From Knoxdaviesia capensis (taxonomy: Eukaryota; Ascomycota; Sordariomycetes; Microascales; Gondwanamycetaceae): a stretch of 64,000 bases of DNA. The stretch's first letter is position 1. Each line of letters begins with the position of its first letter. The stretch spans positions 2,220,144 through 2,284,143 of the forward strand of contig LNGK01000002.1 in the NCBI GenBank assembly GCA_001510575.1, given 5' to 3'. Position numbers and translations under genes: made by a program. A model generated the notes under the pieces. The model had not been told where the DNA came from and made no database searches. It saw only the letters and a program-made list of their open reading frames with translations. Shown piece by piece: positions 20,405 to 32,472 of this stretch.

Positions 20405-21584
20405 GGCGAGTTCAGTTGGGGTGATATATATTCGGAGTGTAGTTCGGGGGGTTCCATGCAACTGGCCGTCCGTGTGTCGGGATCGGCGTCGTTTGTCCGG
20501 GATTGGAGCTTCTGATGCAAAGGGTGCTTGACGTTCAATCGCAGCGTATAGAACAACTGCGACACGAACAGACGGACTTCGTCCAGTCACGTGATCTTGA
20601 TAAGTGGATCCTAGAAACCCTAAGTCTCGCTGGTTAACCCTAGCCAACCCTATTTCAAGAGAGGGATCATAAGAGCTTCTTCCATCTGAAGCATTGTGGA
20701 TGTATAAAATGGCATATATAGGATCATGGCATTGACCAAGTAAATATATTGAGGGAATGGTGGAACTGGTACCTCTTCTGACCTCCTCTCATCTGATCCT
20801 ATTTTGCCCCTTTCAAGATATCAAAGGGTTTCAAAGGTCACTCCCCTGGATGATCAACTAGCTACAGTTTGGCTGAATGCTGCGGCCGCACTTGCAGAGA
20901 GAGCAAATCAGTCGGGCGGGAGTTCCGCATCCCGGTAGCCATGTTCGGGCCGGGAATTTGGCCGGCCCCGGGGTGGGGACGCACACACACGCACACACAC
21001 CACTAGGGTGGGGGAAAGAAGGTGGAAACAGCCGGACCGGAAAGACTATCCCAACTCGGACTGTGGGTCCAGGATTCCGGCCAGGAAATACGGGAAATAT
21101 GAGGCGGGCGTGAAGAGCGCCGTAGCAGTGTGAGAACACAGGTTTCTTCGCTGCTTGTGGGAGACTGTGTATAGGGGAAGATTCGTGGAGGTAATACCTA
21201 CATACACAGTCATGGTGGTAAGTTCATATTCACATGATAAGCTCAAAGACGGCACATAATGTCTCACGGCGCATGCGATGTGGCTTGCAAACCCGCCGTT
21301 TGACAGTGAGCCCAAGACAAGTGCCGCAAGCCACTGCATGAGAGACATCACAGTCCACTGCTGTGTCCCCTTCCACGCGAGTGGAAAAACCACTCAACCC
21401 TAGGAGAATCACCTTCTGGTGCTGTTCCGCCCGGGCTCGTTTTGTCTCGTGTAGCAGCAAGCAAGACACGTCCCAGGAATAGAAGAAGAAATACACAATT
21501 CATGTCAACAGCTCCCTCAGAGGGGGACACAGGAGAGCTTTTAGACCTCCAATATTCCTTTAGACCTCCAATATTCCCCCTCTC
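20405..21584. promoter_or_regulatory. APS2 upstream region and SDR 3' flank
   Basis: No gene seen. TCACGTGA (20587-20594) and AACCCTAA (20616-20623) lie about 185-220 bp upstream of the APS2 ATG. A CA-rich repeat is at about 20981-20999. A perfect 18-nt tandem duplication (TTAGACCTCCAATATTCC) lies at 21541-21558 and 21560-21577, just after the SDR stop. Confidence 0.45.
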
Positions 21585-22555
21585 TTACAGCTGCATCGCG
21601 TCCATCGTCTTCTGCGCTTCCTCCTTCCACTCCGCCCGCCACCGGGACAGCGGCGGCCGGCCGTTCACAACATCGCCAGCCGTCCACAGCATGCGCTTGC
21701 GGTCCTGCTCCTCGGTGACTTCGTTGTCCGGGCAGATGATGTAGAACTTGCCCTCGGCCATCTTCGCGTAGAGGTACTCGGACACCTGTTCGGGCCACCA
21801 CGCACCCGCGGGTTTCTGGCCGTCGGCGGTGGCTCCGGTCTGTGTTTCCCCGGTATGTGTTAGCAGAGAAGGCAGAAGAGAAGAGGAAAGATTGAAGTGA
21901 ATGGGAAAGAGGGGAAAGGTGAGAGAAAGAAACTCACCAGCCGCGTATACGTCCACCCCGGCACCAGCAGATGCACGCTCGTCTTCGTCCCCTGCATATC
22001 CCAGCTCAACTGCTCCGCCAGCGACTTGACCGCCGCTTTGGACGCATTATACGCCGGGTTGCCCGGCGGATTGGTGATCCCCTGCTTGCTGCCCGTGATC
22101 ACGAACGCCGTCGGCTTGCCCTGCGCCGCCGCCGCCTGCACGACGGGGAGCATCGCCGAGATGCCGTACACAACACCCAGCGTGTTGATGTTCAGCGTCT
22201 TGGCAAACGCCTCCGGTTGGTCCCACGATGCGTTGCGGACCGAGGCACCGGCGTTGAGCACCACGAGCTCCACGCTGCCGAACGCTGTCGTAGCCGCCGC
22301 TTTCGCCCGCTCCCAGTCGGATGCCTGGCTGACGTCCGCCGTGGCGGCGATGACCCCGCCAGTGGAAGCACCTGTCATTGCCTTCAGCTCGGCTTCGGCA
22401 CGGGCTAGCTGCGTCCCGTCGATATCGGCCACCACCACGTTCATGCCTTTGGAGCGGCACAGGCGGGCAATGGCCAGGCCGATGCCCGATGCGGCGCCGG
22501 AGATCAGCGCCGTGGACCCCGCAGTAAATACGTCGGTAGCCGACATGTTTGACAT
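21585..22555 (-). CDS. Short-chain dehydrogenase/reductase (classical SDR)
   Basis: Two exons, complement of 21585-21839 and 21938-22555, give 290 residues. The Rossmann cofactor motif SGAASGIG is near residues 19-26, NAG follows strand 4 (VVLNAGASV), and the catalytic YxxxK is present as YNASK near 170, with an upstream Ser in VITGSKQG. VADID after strand 2 has an acidic residue, which suggests NAD(H) preference. This is an inference from the fold. The intron (21840-21937, donor GTGAGT) lies after WTYTRL. The C-terminal part (WWPEQVSEYLYAKMAEGKFYIICPDNEVT) matches fungal SDRs of unknown substrate. It starts at 22555, with a second in-frame ATG nine bases on. No biosynthetic cluster surrounds it. 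Confidence 0.88.
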
Positions 22556-23398
22556 TTTCCAGACAAAGGGTTGGCTTGGTGTATATAGTAGTTGCCGACT
22601 TGTAGGTATTATAGTCTGTTTGACCGCCTTGTAAAGAGTAAGTTTAGAGATTGTACTTAGGACTTCCAGTGCGGAGAAGTGCCGCAGCCAACAGAAACAT
22701 ATAGATGCGGAAACGAGAAGTTCTTCGATACTGTAGGTTAGAGATGCACAACACCGGAGAAACAGGGTTCGGCTATAATCTAATCTCCGGGCCTGTAGAC
22801 TTCAATTACCAATTCTATGTCCTTCTTTTTTTCTTGCAATAATTGTGACCCACGAATCGCCGGCTCTGGAACTCCCGCACTCGGTCGCATCGGGTGGGTC
22901 AGTGAGCTGATGATTTTCGGCGTTAACGCATATGCGTGGCCTCGGCTGATGAGGCCGAAATATCGGTATTTGTTTGATATAAATACCCGTTCAATTATAA
23001 GGTCCGAATATACCTGCACCTGCAATTGGGCACTGAAAGCTGAAGTGGTGGTGAAGTTGCACTGGCCCCTTTAGGGTTAGAAACCCGAAGAAATACCCCG
23101 CCATCGAGACCCGGCATCAAGAAGACACTGGCATAAAAACAACATGAGAAACATCTCGGTTCACAGACTGATGAACCCTGTAATATGGAAGCTCGACGAC
23201 AAACGCGCACAAAGACAAAAAAACGAATACGCCCGAAGTACCAATACATGAAATGGGAGGAGAAATATCAATATAAGAAACCCGGTTCAAGTCATAAAAA
23301 GAGCCCATCTCAACAATCGTAAGTCCAAAAAAAGGCACAGGGAACAACCACATACACACAACACAAGCCACTTGAAACACACAAGAACAGCCCCCGGC
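22556..23398. other. Intergenic, SDR promoter and IST1 3' flank
   Basis: No gene supported. A TAGGGTTAG box occurs at 23073-23081 and A-rich sequence (23190-23350) precedes the IST1 stop on the opposite strand. Confidence 0.4.
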
Positions 23399-24485
23399 CT
23401 ACCGCTTCAGCGCCGCAAAACGCTTCTCCAGTTCCGAGATATCCGGGACCTTGCCGGCAGGACCGCCGGCTGACGACGGCGCCGCGGCCGTCTTCGGCGC
23501 AGCAGCAGCAGCAGCAGCAGCCGGCGACGCCCGGGGGCTCGGCGACGCCGGGGACGCTCGCGCAGACGCGGGCTTCTTAGGCGTCGGCCGCAGCTCCGCC
23601 GAGTCAAGCGTTACCCGCGGGTGCACCTCGTCCGTCGACATCTTGCGCGGCATCACCCGCAGCGGCAGCGGGCTGTCGCCGCCAATCTCCGTCGGCGGGG
23701 TAGCCTGCGTCAGCGCGGGCAGCGGGTCGTTCAGGACGCCCTGGCCGCCGCTGCCACCGTCCTCGTCGTCCTCGTCGTCGCCGCCGCCGAGAAGGTCGTC
23801 CGCGTTATCCGGGACGGGGGTGCTGTCGACGGGCCGCGGCGGCCAGTTCACGTTGTAGGCGCGGGCAATCTCCTCGAGGTAGCCCTGCACGAGCTCTGGG
23901 CGCGGCGGCGTGGCCTGCAGTTTGCGCACCACCTGCGGGGCCACGTGGCCGTCGCTGTTCTCCATCGCCGCGTGCAGGAACTCCTTGCCGAAGCGCTCGG
24001 CCAGCAGCGTGCGCGCCGTGTGCAGCTCCTTGATCTCGGTCTTGGGCGCCGCGTAGATGATGCTCTTGACCGCCTCCTCCAGGCCGGGATCGCACGGCCC
24101 CGTGCCCTCCAGGAGCCCCGCCCGCGCAATCAGCAGCTCGCAGTACAGCTCCAGCAGCTCGTGCAGCTCGGTGATGATGTCCGAGCGGATGATGTTCTCC
24201 ACCCGGATCCGCGCCGACTCGACCTTTCCGACTTCGAGGAGATGGGCCATCGCCCGGCGGTTCGCTTTCGAGAGGGCTTCGTCGCGTTGTTGCACCATGC
24301 GCAGGCGGGCGATTGCCAGCTTCAGCTGGACTTTCAGGCGAGTCTGCACAGGATACCAGTTCGTGGTATTAGTAAACAGTATGCGCATCACGGAAGATCC
24401 ATAGCAGATGCCTAGGAACTCAAGCATCGTCTTGCGTCTCATGCTCCGAAAAACGTACCACCAAGCTCGTCGTTGAAGGGGCCAT
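23399..24485 (-). CDS. IST1: IST1-family ESCRT-III regulator of Vps4
   Basis: Two exons, complement of 23399-24343 and 24459-24485, give 323 residues. Exon 1 encodes only MAPSTTSLV. The intron has donor GTACGT and a perfect TACTAAT branch site. The N-terminal helical IST1 domain (TRLKVQLKLAIARLRMVQQ through about residue 190) is clear. A Pro/Ser/Ala-rich linker follows, then a C-terminal MIM1-type motif (ISELEKRFAALKR) that should bind the MIT domain of Vps4 or related ATPases. The protein modulates ESCRT-III disassembly in multivesicular body formation. An Ala run and an acidic GGGDDEDDEDGG stretch mark the linker. A longer unspliced reading exists through the intron, but its initial codons lack family similarity. 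Confidence 0.92.
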
Positions 24486-25383
24486 GACTTTAAGAAACCC
24501 AGATATGGATACAAAGGAGGAGGAGACGAGAACGGTTCGCTAGTTTAATACGTCGTTTCAAACAAGTGGTCAGACACGAAAAGGCTATGCATGTAAGGAA
24601 GAAGGTGAATTTATTGTGTAAGAGATAGTTTGAGAAGAGAGCAAACGAGATGAGACAAAAAAAAAGATGCAAGTCATGGGTTGTCGTCATTGGAATTCGT
24701 CAGCCCCGCAGGCGTCCAGATTAAAATCGCGAGCCCCGCTAGGGTTACCAGGGTTAGGGTTCGGGTTAGGATGGTCATGTCCTTCGTAGAGACTTCAAGA
24801 CATGGCATATCAACGAGTCGACCACAGGGCTGAAGTCTTCCATATCGAAAGTCTGGTCCATTCAGACATAAAAAAAGTGGTAGCATACTCAAGCAGTTTA
24901 ATTCATTCCCACCAGTCCTATCAACCCACCACCCAAAATCCCCATACAAAAACTCTGTGTATCAGATGTAAAGTTCACGTTCACACACAACAGACTTGTT
25001 CACACCTCACTTTTGAAAAACCGAGACCCAGGAGAATGAGAAATAGTAAACGAAAAAAAGAAAACCTGGTGTATCATGCAATCGTATCCAGCAAATGATT
25101 CAACGGAGACTTGCTCTGTAATGATGGAATGCCCGGAAAGAACAAGAATAAAAAAAAGAGAAAGGAAAAGACTAAAGAGTACACTAGCACATTGCGTGCA
25201 TCCGATCTTGCCGTCCTCAAACTGGATCCAAGACACTCCAGCGTGTCTCACAGAGCAGGGGAAGAAAAGGCATGTTCTATATTTCGGGTCCGAAACAAGA
25301 ATGCAGGTAAAAAGAAGAAAAAAACGAAAGACGAGGAAAAAAGAGACAGAAACTTGTCTCGGGAGGGGAGGGCCTGGTACACG
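24486..25383. promoter_or_regulatory. IST1 upstream region and NMA111 3' flank
   Basis: No gene. A cluster of telobox units (TAGGGTT at 24740-24746, TTAGGGTT at 24754-24761, and a further GGGTTAGG to 24770) lies about 255-285 bp upstream of the IST1 ATG. Confidence 0.5.
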
Positions 25384-28300
25384 TTACTTCGAACTGGAGG
25401 CAGATGCCTCACCGCTCTCGATAACGGTGCGCCGCCATCCACACGAGTCGGACGCGTCTTTGACCCATTCGACCGTGGGGAAGTAGTGATTGTTCTTCTT
25501 CATCGTAACAACCCACGGCACAAAGTCGAAAGTGATAGCTTTGAGCACAAAATCTGGAAGCGAGGAACAGCAGGTTAGTCGGGCTGGGTCATTACACAGC
25601 ACACAGGAACTGGGGAGGGAAACCGGCGGAAAAAAAACTTACAGGTGTTGTTGGGGATGTGTCGAACTGCCTCCAGGAACGAGTCGAAGTCCGGCGTCGG
25701 CGTGCGGTTGACGTGGGTGATGAAGTTGGTCGGGGCCAAACCATACTGATAGGCGGGTGACCCGCGGCTACGAGCCGACACGTACACCTCACTCGGCAGT
25801 TTGCTGATCTGTTGACGCACAGCGTGGTGCGGACGGTGGATGATAGCACCGCAGAACCACAGCGCGCGGTCGGTCTCGACGTCGTCGGCCCGCGTGGTGA
25901 GCAGCCGCAGGTCAAGTTCCTGGCAGGCCCGCACCACGCGCGCCTGCAGCACCTCGTTCGAGTACATCACGTCCAGCTCCGTCAGCCGCGTGATGGTCTG
26001 GCCGTTCAGCGACAGCAGGATGTCGCCCTCCATGAGCGACTGCGTGGGCCCGTGCTCGTCGGTCGGCTCCGACTCGCGCTCGAACGACCGCTTGCTCACC
26101 ATGAACAGCTGGTGACGCGTCTTGTTCTCCGCCGACACCCGCTCAATCCACTCCTCCGGAACTCCCATCACGCGTGCCTGGAACATCTGGATCGGGCGGA
26201 ACTCGAGAGATAGCATGCGCAGACGCGGCACAATGCCCTGCTGGATCTGGCGCACAATAGGCAGCACCGTCGCTGTGGACAAGCCCAGTCGGTATTCGTC
26301 GTCGCGGTTAGCGTTCGCGTTATGGTCACCGAGGTAAGTCAGCCACAGCGCCTGGACCTCGCCGTCGTTGCCCACCAGTACACCGCTGCTGCACTGACTG
26401 GCCAGGTTCGTGTCGATCGAGATGGCGTCGACATTGAGGGCCCGGTAGCGAGGGGCCATGGTGTTGGCGGGAATTCCCACAGCAGTGATCTCGGCCACGC
26501 GAGTCGCCGCGTGCAAGATGCGGCCGGAATGGCTAAATCCGACGAAGTAGGTGCTCTCGCCTTGGCCGAGGCCTTGGCTTCCCAGCCGGGCGCTTTCGAC
26601 AGGCGCATCGACCAGAGACGGGTCGTACTGGATGATGGCGTAGTTTTGCAGAGGGTGGAGGAACACGACCTTGCCGTCAACAATGATCGAATCAGCAATA
26701 GTGATGGAAATGTCGCACAGGTCGTACGGCACAATGGCACGTGAGACAATCACTAGACCCTTCGCAGCGTCGATGACGAGACCCATACCCCACTTGCGGT
26801 TTCGGGGAAAGCCATCCAGTTTGAGCGGCATCATGCAAATGACGTGAACAAAGCACCGCACGAGTTCGGCCACACCAGGGTGCTCCGCATGTTCAAGTTC
26901 GATGAAGGCGCCCTTTCTGGTCGGAGGGGCCACGGGCGGAAGGGCAGGGGCAATGTCGGAGAAGTCCCAGAGGCCGGTGGTGTCGTTGCGAACAGCCAGC
27001 TTCATGTCTGAAGTCCAGTGGCGATCGACGCGGACAATGCTCGTGTTAAGAGTGTGCAGATCACGGAGGTATTTGAAGGTAATAACTACACGGGCCTTGT
27101 CGGGGATGTTCTTGACGACCTCGATAAAAGTATCCAGGTCGGGGGTTTTCTTGTGGTCGACAGACTCCAGGAGCCAGCTGGACTCGGGAATGTTGAAACG
27201 GAAGGCCCCCGTGGCTTCGCACACATAAACTCCGCGGCAAGCCACGGCATACGAGCGAGCCAGCTGGTAGGAAAGGTTGTGGAAGGTTCCGCCAGACACG
27301 GAGACAAAGCGGTCGGGAGTAATTTTGTGTAGGTCACCAACGGTGATGTCAACCTCGACGTCTTCGCCGACGCGCTGCAGAAGGAGGCGGACGGAGTTGC
27401 CGACATTGGCGTCAAGAATCTCGTCCAGGCGGATAAAGTCAACAACGATTTCATCGTTGACCTTGATGAGAATATCGCCCTCCTGGATCTTCTTGTCCGA
27501 GGGGCCGTCGGGTAGCACAATTTCGGCTACAAGCATGTGGTTGACGTTGGGGAAGGCTTTCCGCGCCGCAGCCTCGCGATCTGCAGTGAGACCAAGACGG
27601 CGGCTTTCGTCAAAGGGTCGCAGCATGAACTGGCACTGAATGTCACCTCGGTCGACAGGTCGCCCCTCCTGGATGCATTTGAGGGCACGGTGGGCGCGAT
27701 AGAGAGGGAGCAGGTAGTCGGTTGAGGCACCGTCGCTGCGACCGCCAGCCTGTAGCGCAATCGCATATCCGTCACGGTTGACCACCGGGGAACCCGAACT
27801 GCCGCCACTGGCAGCAGCATTTGTTTGGTAGTAACAGGTGTTGAAGTCGCAGTAACCTTCGCCGTATTCGGGAGCGTTTCGGTCGAGACGGCTAATGACA
27901 CCTGAAAGGATACACAGCTTTTCGCCGGCATCGTTGCCGACGACGCGGATTTCGAGGCCAACTGTGAGAGAGAAAAAAGCAGCCATGTCAGCACAAAAAA
28001 ACACAACCATTTGCCACGGTAGACAGGGTATTAATTTTTTTTACCTTTGGCGAGATCGGGTCGGAGCTCCAGCGCGCGAACGGGCATGTACTTGATGGCA
28101 GAGGGATCGAAGCGCAGGATGCCGAAGTCGTGGATGGGGTCGCGGTACACGGCGTAGACATCGACTTCTTCATGGTTGTCAAAAACGCAGTAGCCCCAGA
28201 ACGGGCCAGGGCCAACAACGTGTCGGTTCGTCAGGATGTAACTATTGGCGAGAGAGAGAGAGAGAGGGTGAAACAGTCAGCATATAAGACCGGTTTAAGA

Positions 28301-28765
28301 GCCCCAGCGAGTATCACCCGGAACACTCAAGTGTGCATACCCTCGTTCAGCGTCAACCACAAACCCCGTGGCTTCACTAGTATCGGCGGTCTCGGTATCG
28401 AACGAGCACGGCTGGCAGAATCGGATGGACACGACGGTGGAAATGACGTCCTGGATGGTTTGTTGCCATTCGGGCGAGTCTTGTTGAGAGGTATCCAATA
28501 TGGTGGCTACGCGCGAGAGGGTTTCGGCAGGAGGCGAAGAAGCGCTGTCGTCTTCGTCGATGCTGTCGTCGTCCATCTCATCGACATCTTCGGCCTCGTC
28601 GTCAATGTCGACATCGTCGTCGGTGGCTGGGCCGTCAAAGGCTAGGTCGTCGGCGCCTACGCGGCGGTCTTCAGCAGCTGGCACCCGGCCATTAGTCACG
28701 CGATGCTGTTTCGCCGGGCGGCTCTCCAATGTGACAGGAGCCTTTCGCTTAGGTTGGCCTGCCAT
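25384..28765 (-). CDS. NMA111: Nma111, nuclear HtrA-type serine protease with PDZ domains
   Basis: Four exons, complement of 25384-25553, 25643-27961, 28045-28241 and 28341-28765, give 1036 residues, the usual Nma111 length. The basic N-terminal part (PKRKAP, RPAKQHR) looks like a nuclear signal and is followed by a long Asp/Glu stretch. The first trypsin-like domain has the triad His149 (TNRHVV), Asp180 (PIHDFGIL) and Ser263 (GGSSGSP). PDZ repeats follow, then a second, degenerate protease-like domain and further PDZ repeats, the internally duplicated layout of this family. The yeast protein promotes apoptosis-like death and cleaves Bir1. It is separated from IST1 by about 0.9 kb in the same orientation. 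Confidence 0.93.
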
Positions 28766-30371
28766 CGGGGACGGATCTGAGGGTGGGAGCAGGTCTTTTC
28801 AGTTGTTGAGAGAGAGAGAGCTACAGGTTATGGGAACCAGCAGCCAACACACTATGCAGAATGAGCTACAGTGTGTGTATGGGGGAAGAAAAGATAAAAG
28901 TAGAGAGAGGCAGGGAGGAGACAATCAAGACTTTAGGTGAGGCAGAACAGGCAGAACATGTATTCGTTTGTAAGTACTCGTAGTCAGGCTTTCTTTCACC
29001 CACAGGTGAAAATTCAATAGGACAAGGAGTAACAGTTACACTCGTAGCTTTCAGACATAGGCAGAGAAGAACAAACGTCTATAGAAGGGGGAACGGTTCC
29101 TTTATGTGCTATATCTAAAGGAGTAGCCAAGAAAAGATTCAGCCACTTTATTCTGAAGTGGTGATGATGTTCAGACGAAGAAGGGATGCTGAGCTCCGAG
29201 GTTGAAGGTGATGGGGGATGTTGGTGTGCTTACAATTGAAATTTTTATTCTAGTTTTTTTTTTCCCTTGTTCCTAGTGGCCCCCATAACTAGAAAAAATT
29301 ATGTAGGTATGCAGCTTTGCAGAATATGCAGTATAGTGGTATTTTGCCCCAAATGTGGATTCTCAGTGGCTGAGTCAGGAATGGTCGTGGTGGTAAGGGT
29401 TGGATAGGGTCTGTTAGGGTATAACCCACCACCACTGAATACCAGTCCCCTCATCTACATACTGCCTCCTTGCGATTGCAAAGGGTTTTAAGAAACGGGA
29501 GCTCTCCAGTCGCTGGCTACACTATCTCCACATTTCCCGGTTGCTCCCAAGGAGTCAACCCGCCGATCGGCCCAAGGAATGAGTGAGCACCAGATACTGG
29601 CAAGAGTATTAAAAGGACAGTCTATGGAGGCATGCACTCCCACTCTTCATGATATATTACTTATTGGTCTAATGAAAGAATCCGTTCAGTCTCCATCCAT
29701 GCTCGAGTATGTCAGTGGAAAGCCCCCGTCATATCGCCCGTCAAACCGTTCTCGACTCCTGTCCTGAAAGACCCTGCAGATCATCATCTGGGAAAATGAA
29801 ATCGCTCTCCAGCAACCAGCTCCCGACGAATTATTTCGGCAAACTCAACGACTATGGGACGCAAAATAGCATCGGGTCAAGGCGTGTTTGACGCGGGGTC
29901 TGGATATCGGCGCCAAATGACCCGATTTATTTCCATCTTCTGCCCCCGAATCTATATAGACGAGTGTTACTGTGCTCCATGACCCAAGAACCCCCCAGCT
30001 CACATGCCCATCCACCTGGGCTGTCAATGTACACGGGAGTTTCCATCCCAGCCTGTCGATCCACCATAATGCAACTCTCGTCAACCCCGTTTCCTACGAC
30101 GTGCACTTAAGGTTTTTCTCCAAGTGTTCTGGAAACACTCTAGCGGCCGAGTCTAAATTTAGCGTGCCTGCCACTTACAAGAACAGGGTCTTGCAGCTTC
30201 AACCACCAACCATCTCAAAACGCATTCGATCATCCGGCATGTTAAAGAAAAAGACAATAATGTTGATGATATCTCATGGGTGTCACTCTCGGGGCTGGGC
30301 GAGGACATGACCTTCTGACCCCAGCCCCGGAGAATTCATAGCCCCGTGTTCCTTTCCACTTTGACGAAAGT
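28766..30371. other. Intergenic, NMA111 upstream region and 3' flank of SANT-like gene
   Basis: About 1.6 kb without a supportable gene. It contains a GA repeat (about 28808-28819) and a telobox-like TTAGGGT (29414-29420) with reverse AACCC close by. Small open frames at 29.5-30.3 kb have no recognisable features. Confidence 0.4.
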
Positions 30372-31370
30372 TCAAAGCCAACCGTCATACCCCCCCGAAC
30401 CGCCCTGACAACCGCTGCAACAGCCATGTCTGTCGTCATCTCCGTGAAGCTCTTCCATCGAATCGTAGTCATCACACTCGTTTAGGCTCATCAGGAACGA
30501 GTCTTCAGTCAACTGCATCAGCCTTTCATCTTCCTCTCTTTGCTTCCTGTCCTCCTCTTCATACTGAGGTATCGTCGTCTCCGGTGAGTTAGCTATATGA
30601 GCCTCGTGCATCGCCATAAGCCCGTTCTTCTCCTTATTATCATCACACTCACGAGCAAGCACACCGCTCATAGCGGATGCTGTAGTCGCCGGCTTGGCTC
30701 TCCGGCGCCGGCGCTTCACCTCAGCCTTGGCTGCTGCTGCTGCTGCCTCGGGCTTCCTAATGGCCTCCGCGGCTATGGCAACGGCGGGCATCGCCTGCTC
30801 AGCGGGCTCCGGCTTGACGGGGTCTTCTTCCGGCTTGTTGCCGCTGCTGTCGTTGTCGGCGCTTCGCCCCTGGTAGTGGTCGTGGCCGTCATCGTAGCTG
30901 TTGTCGTCATTCTCGTTCTTGATGGCCGCCCGGTCGTCACTAGAACTCCCGGCCGTGGCTTGGGCCGCTGCCCCGGCGCGTTTGCGCTTGGCCGGGCTCG
31001 TCTTCTGGGATGGCCCAGCATCGTCCTTCTGGCCGGCAGCCTTGCGAGGGGTGGCAGACTTGGGAGCAGCACCGTCGGTCGAGATTCGGCCGTTGAAGCT
31101 TTTCATCATGTTGTAGTACCGACTACTAGACATACAGTTAATACCAGCTTCTTTCTGTTTCTCGGCACCCAAAAAAGTTCAACGACGCCGCAAGTCGAGA
31201 GAAACGACATACTCAACCGATCGCCGCGTCATGGGCGGGTGACCCAGCTCCTGCATCTTGGCCAGCGCCGCCTCGAAGTTCACGCTGCTCACTCCGCCCG
31301 AGCTGGTGATGATCGACAGAAGCAGGTCGACATCGGCCGCATGGGTCCAGTTCATCTTCGGTGCCGCCAT
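30372..31370 (-). CDS. Putative SANT/Myb-like nuclear protein 1
   Basis: Two exons, complement of 30372-31125 and 31213-31370, give 303 residues. The first about 65 residues (MNWTHAADVDLLLSII ... VDSRYYNMMKSFNGRI) form a short helical domain with W plus D/LLL spacing like the SANT/Myb-like modules common in uncharacterised fungal proteins. The rest is low-complexity: a Lys/Arg-rich patch (SPAKRKR), an Ala-rich block, KRRRRRAKP, acidic tracts and a Cys/Gly-containing C-terminus (CCSGCQGGSGG). Nuclear localisation and DNA or chromatin binding are inference. The intron (31126-31212) has donor GTATGT and acceptor TCTAG with TTAAC as the likely branch site. The same-strand neighbour upstream also has a SANT-like N-terminus. 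Confidence 0.7.
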
Positions 31371-32472
31371 GACTAGTGAATCGAAGCTCTGGCTCTGTCA
31401 GTAACAGCACACATGCCCATCATCACAGCTGTAGGCACACATACCGTTTGCTGTTCACAAGACCGTTTGCAAGTTTCGAAGGTTGGGTCTTCCGTCAGGA
31501 TGCACAGAGAGTGTGTGAGTAAAGTGAAAGCGAGATGATTGCGAGTTAAGTGAAAATGAGATGATTGCAACTGGGTTTGATAAGATGTGCCCGGATCAAG
31601 AGTTGAACTTGAAGAATACTGAGTGAAGGTTGGGGAAAGGATGAAGAAGAAGAAGATCAGAAAAGAGGAGAGCCCGGGGGACTTTATACCCCAAGTCCCA
31701 TAGGCATACAGAAGTCTGCCACCACCAGCCAGCCACCTGTATAAAGAGCAACAAGGTGCCATTGGATGCCTTCACCATTCGCAAGGCACCAGAGCCAAAC
31801 CGGGGGGAAGCTGTGAAGGCTCCCCTCACCAAAGGATGTAGGCTCTGCCCATCCTCCCTCACATGTCATTTTCACATTCTGTGGTTCTGCTCCGTTTGCA
31901 GTGCTCTCTTCCGTTTGTCCCACGCTTCCCCCCGGCAGAACGCATCACTACCGAACTTCCCCCTCTTCAACCCGCCAACTTTTTTCCAAATGTTGGCTCT
32001 CCCATGCACGCTCCCCTGCTCATCCTAAGCAGACTGGCGTTCCACTGCCGCGGGACTGTACGTGAGAAGCAGTTCACGTGGGTGTTCATGGCGCAATCGT
32101 GTAGAGATACCTCCTGTTCTCCCCCAGCCTTTCTGACCGCTCCGTAACAAACGCCATTCCAACCGAACTTGTCATTGTTCCACGACAGAAAAGGAGAAGA
32201 GAAGAAGAGACGGGAACTACTATCTGGCTTGCACCTTTCGGGAAGTCTGCATAAAAGAAAAACGTAAAGTTGACGAAGAGAGAGCCATCCGGGCCCCCAT
32301 ACTCATGATTTCCCTCCCCCGACCTCCCCTACCACTGTCCTTCAAAAGCTATGATATGATACCTGGTATGATACTAAACCCCCAGCACCAAAACCCCGTC
32401 CATCCTTCCTCCGTTTGCTCCCCGTTTGTAAAATATCATGGTTTTTTTCAGCCAGCAGCTTTCGTGGCCACC
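31371..32472. other. Intergenic between the two SANT-like genes
   Basis: No gene seen. It contains a CACGTG core (about 32078-32083) and CT-rich stretches on both strands. Confidence 0.4.

Noticed and set aside
23621..24415. 264-codon plus-strand frame opposite IST1
   Set aside because: Runs across the IST1 intron and exon in antisense. IST1 and MIM motifs are on the minus strand.
24740..24770. Interstitial telomere array
   Set aside because: Only a few imperfect TTAGGG-like units inside a normal gene region, better read as promoter teloboxes than a former chromosome end.
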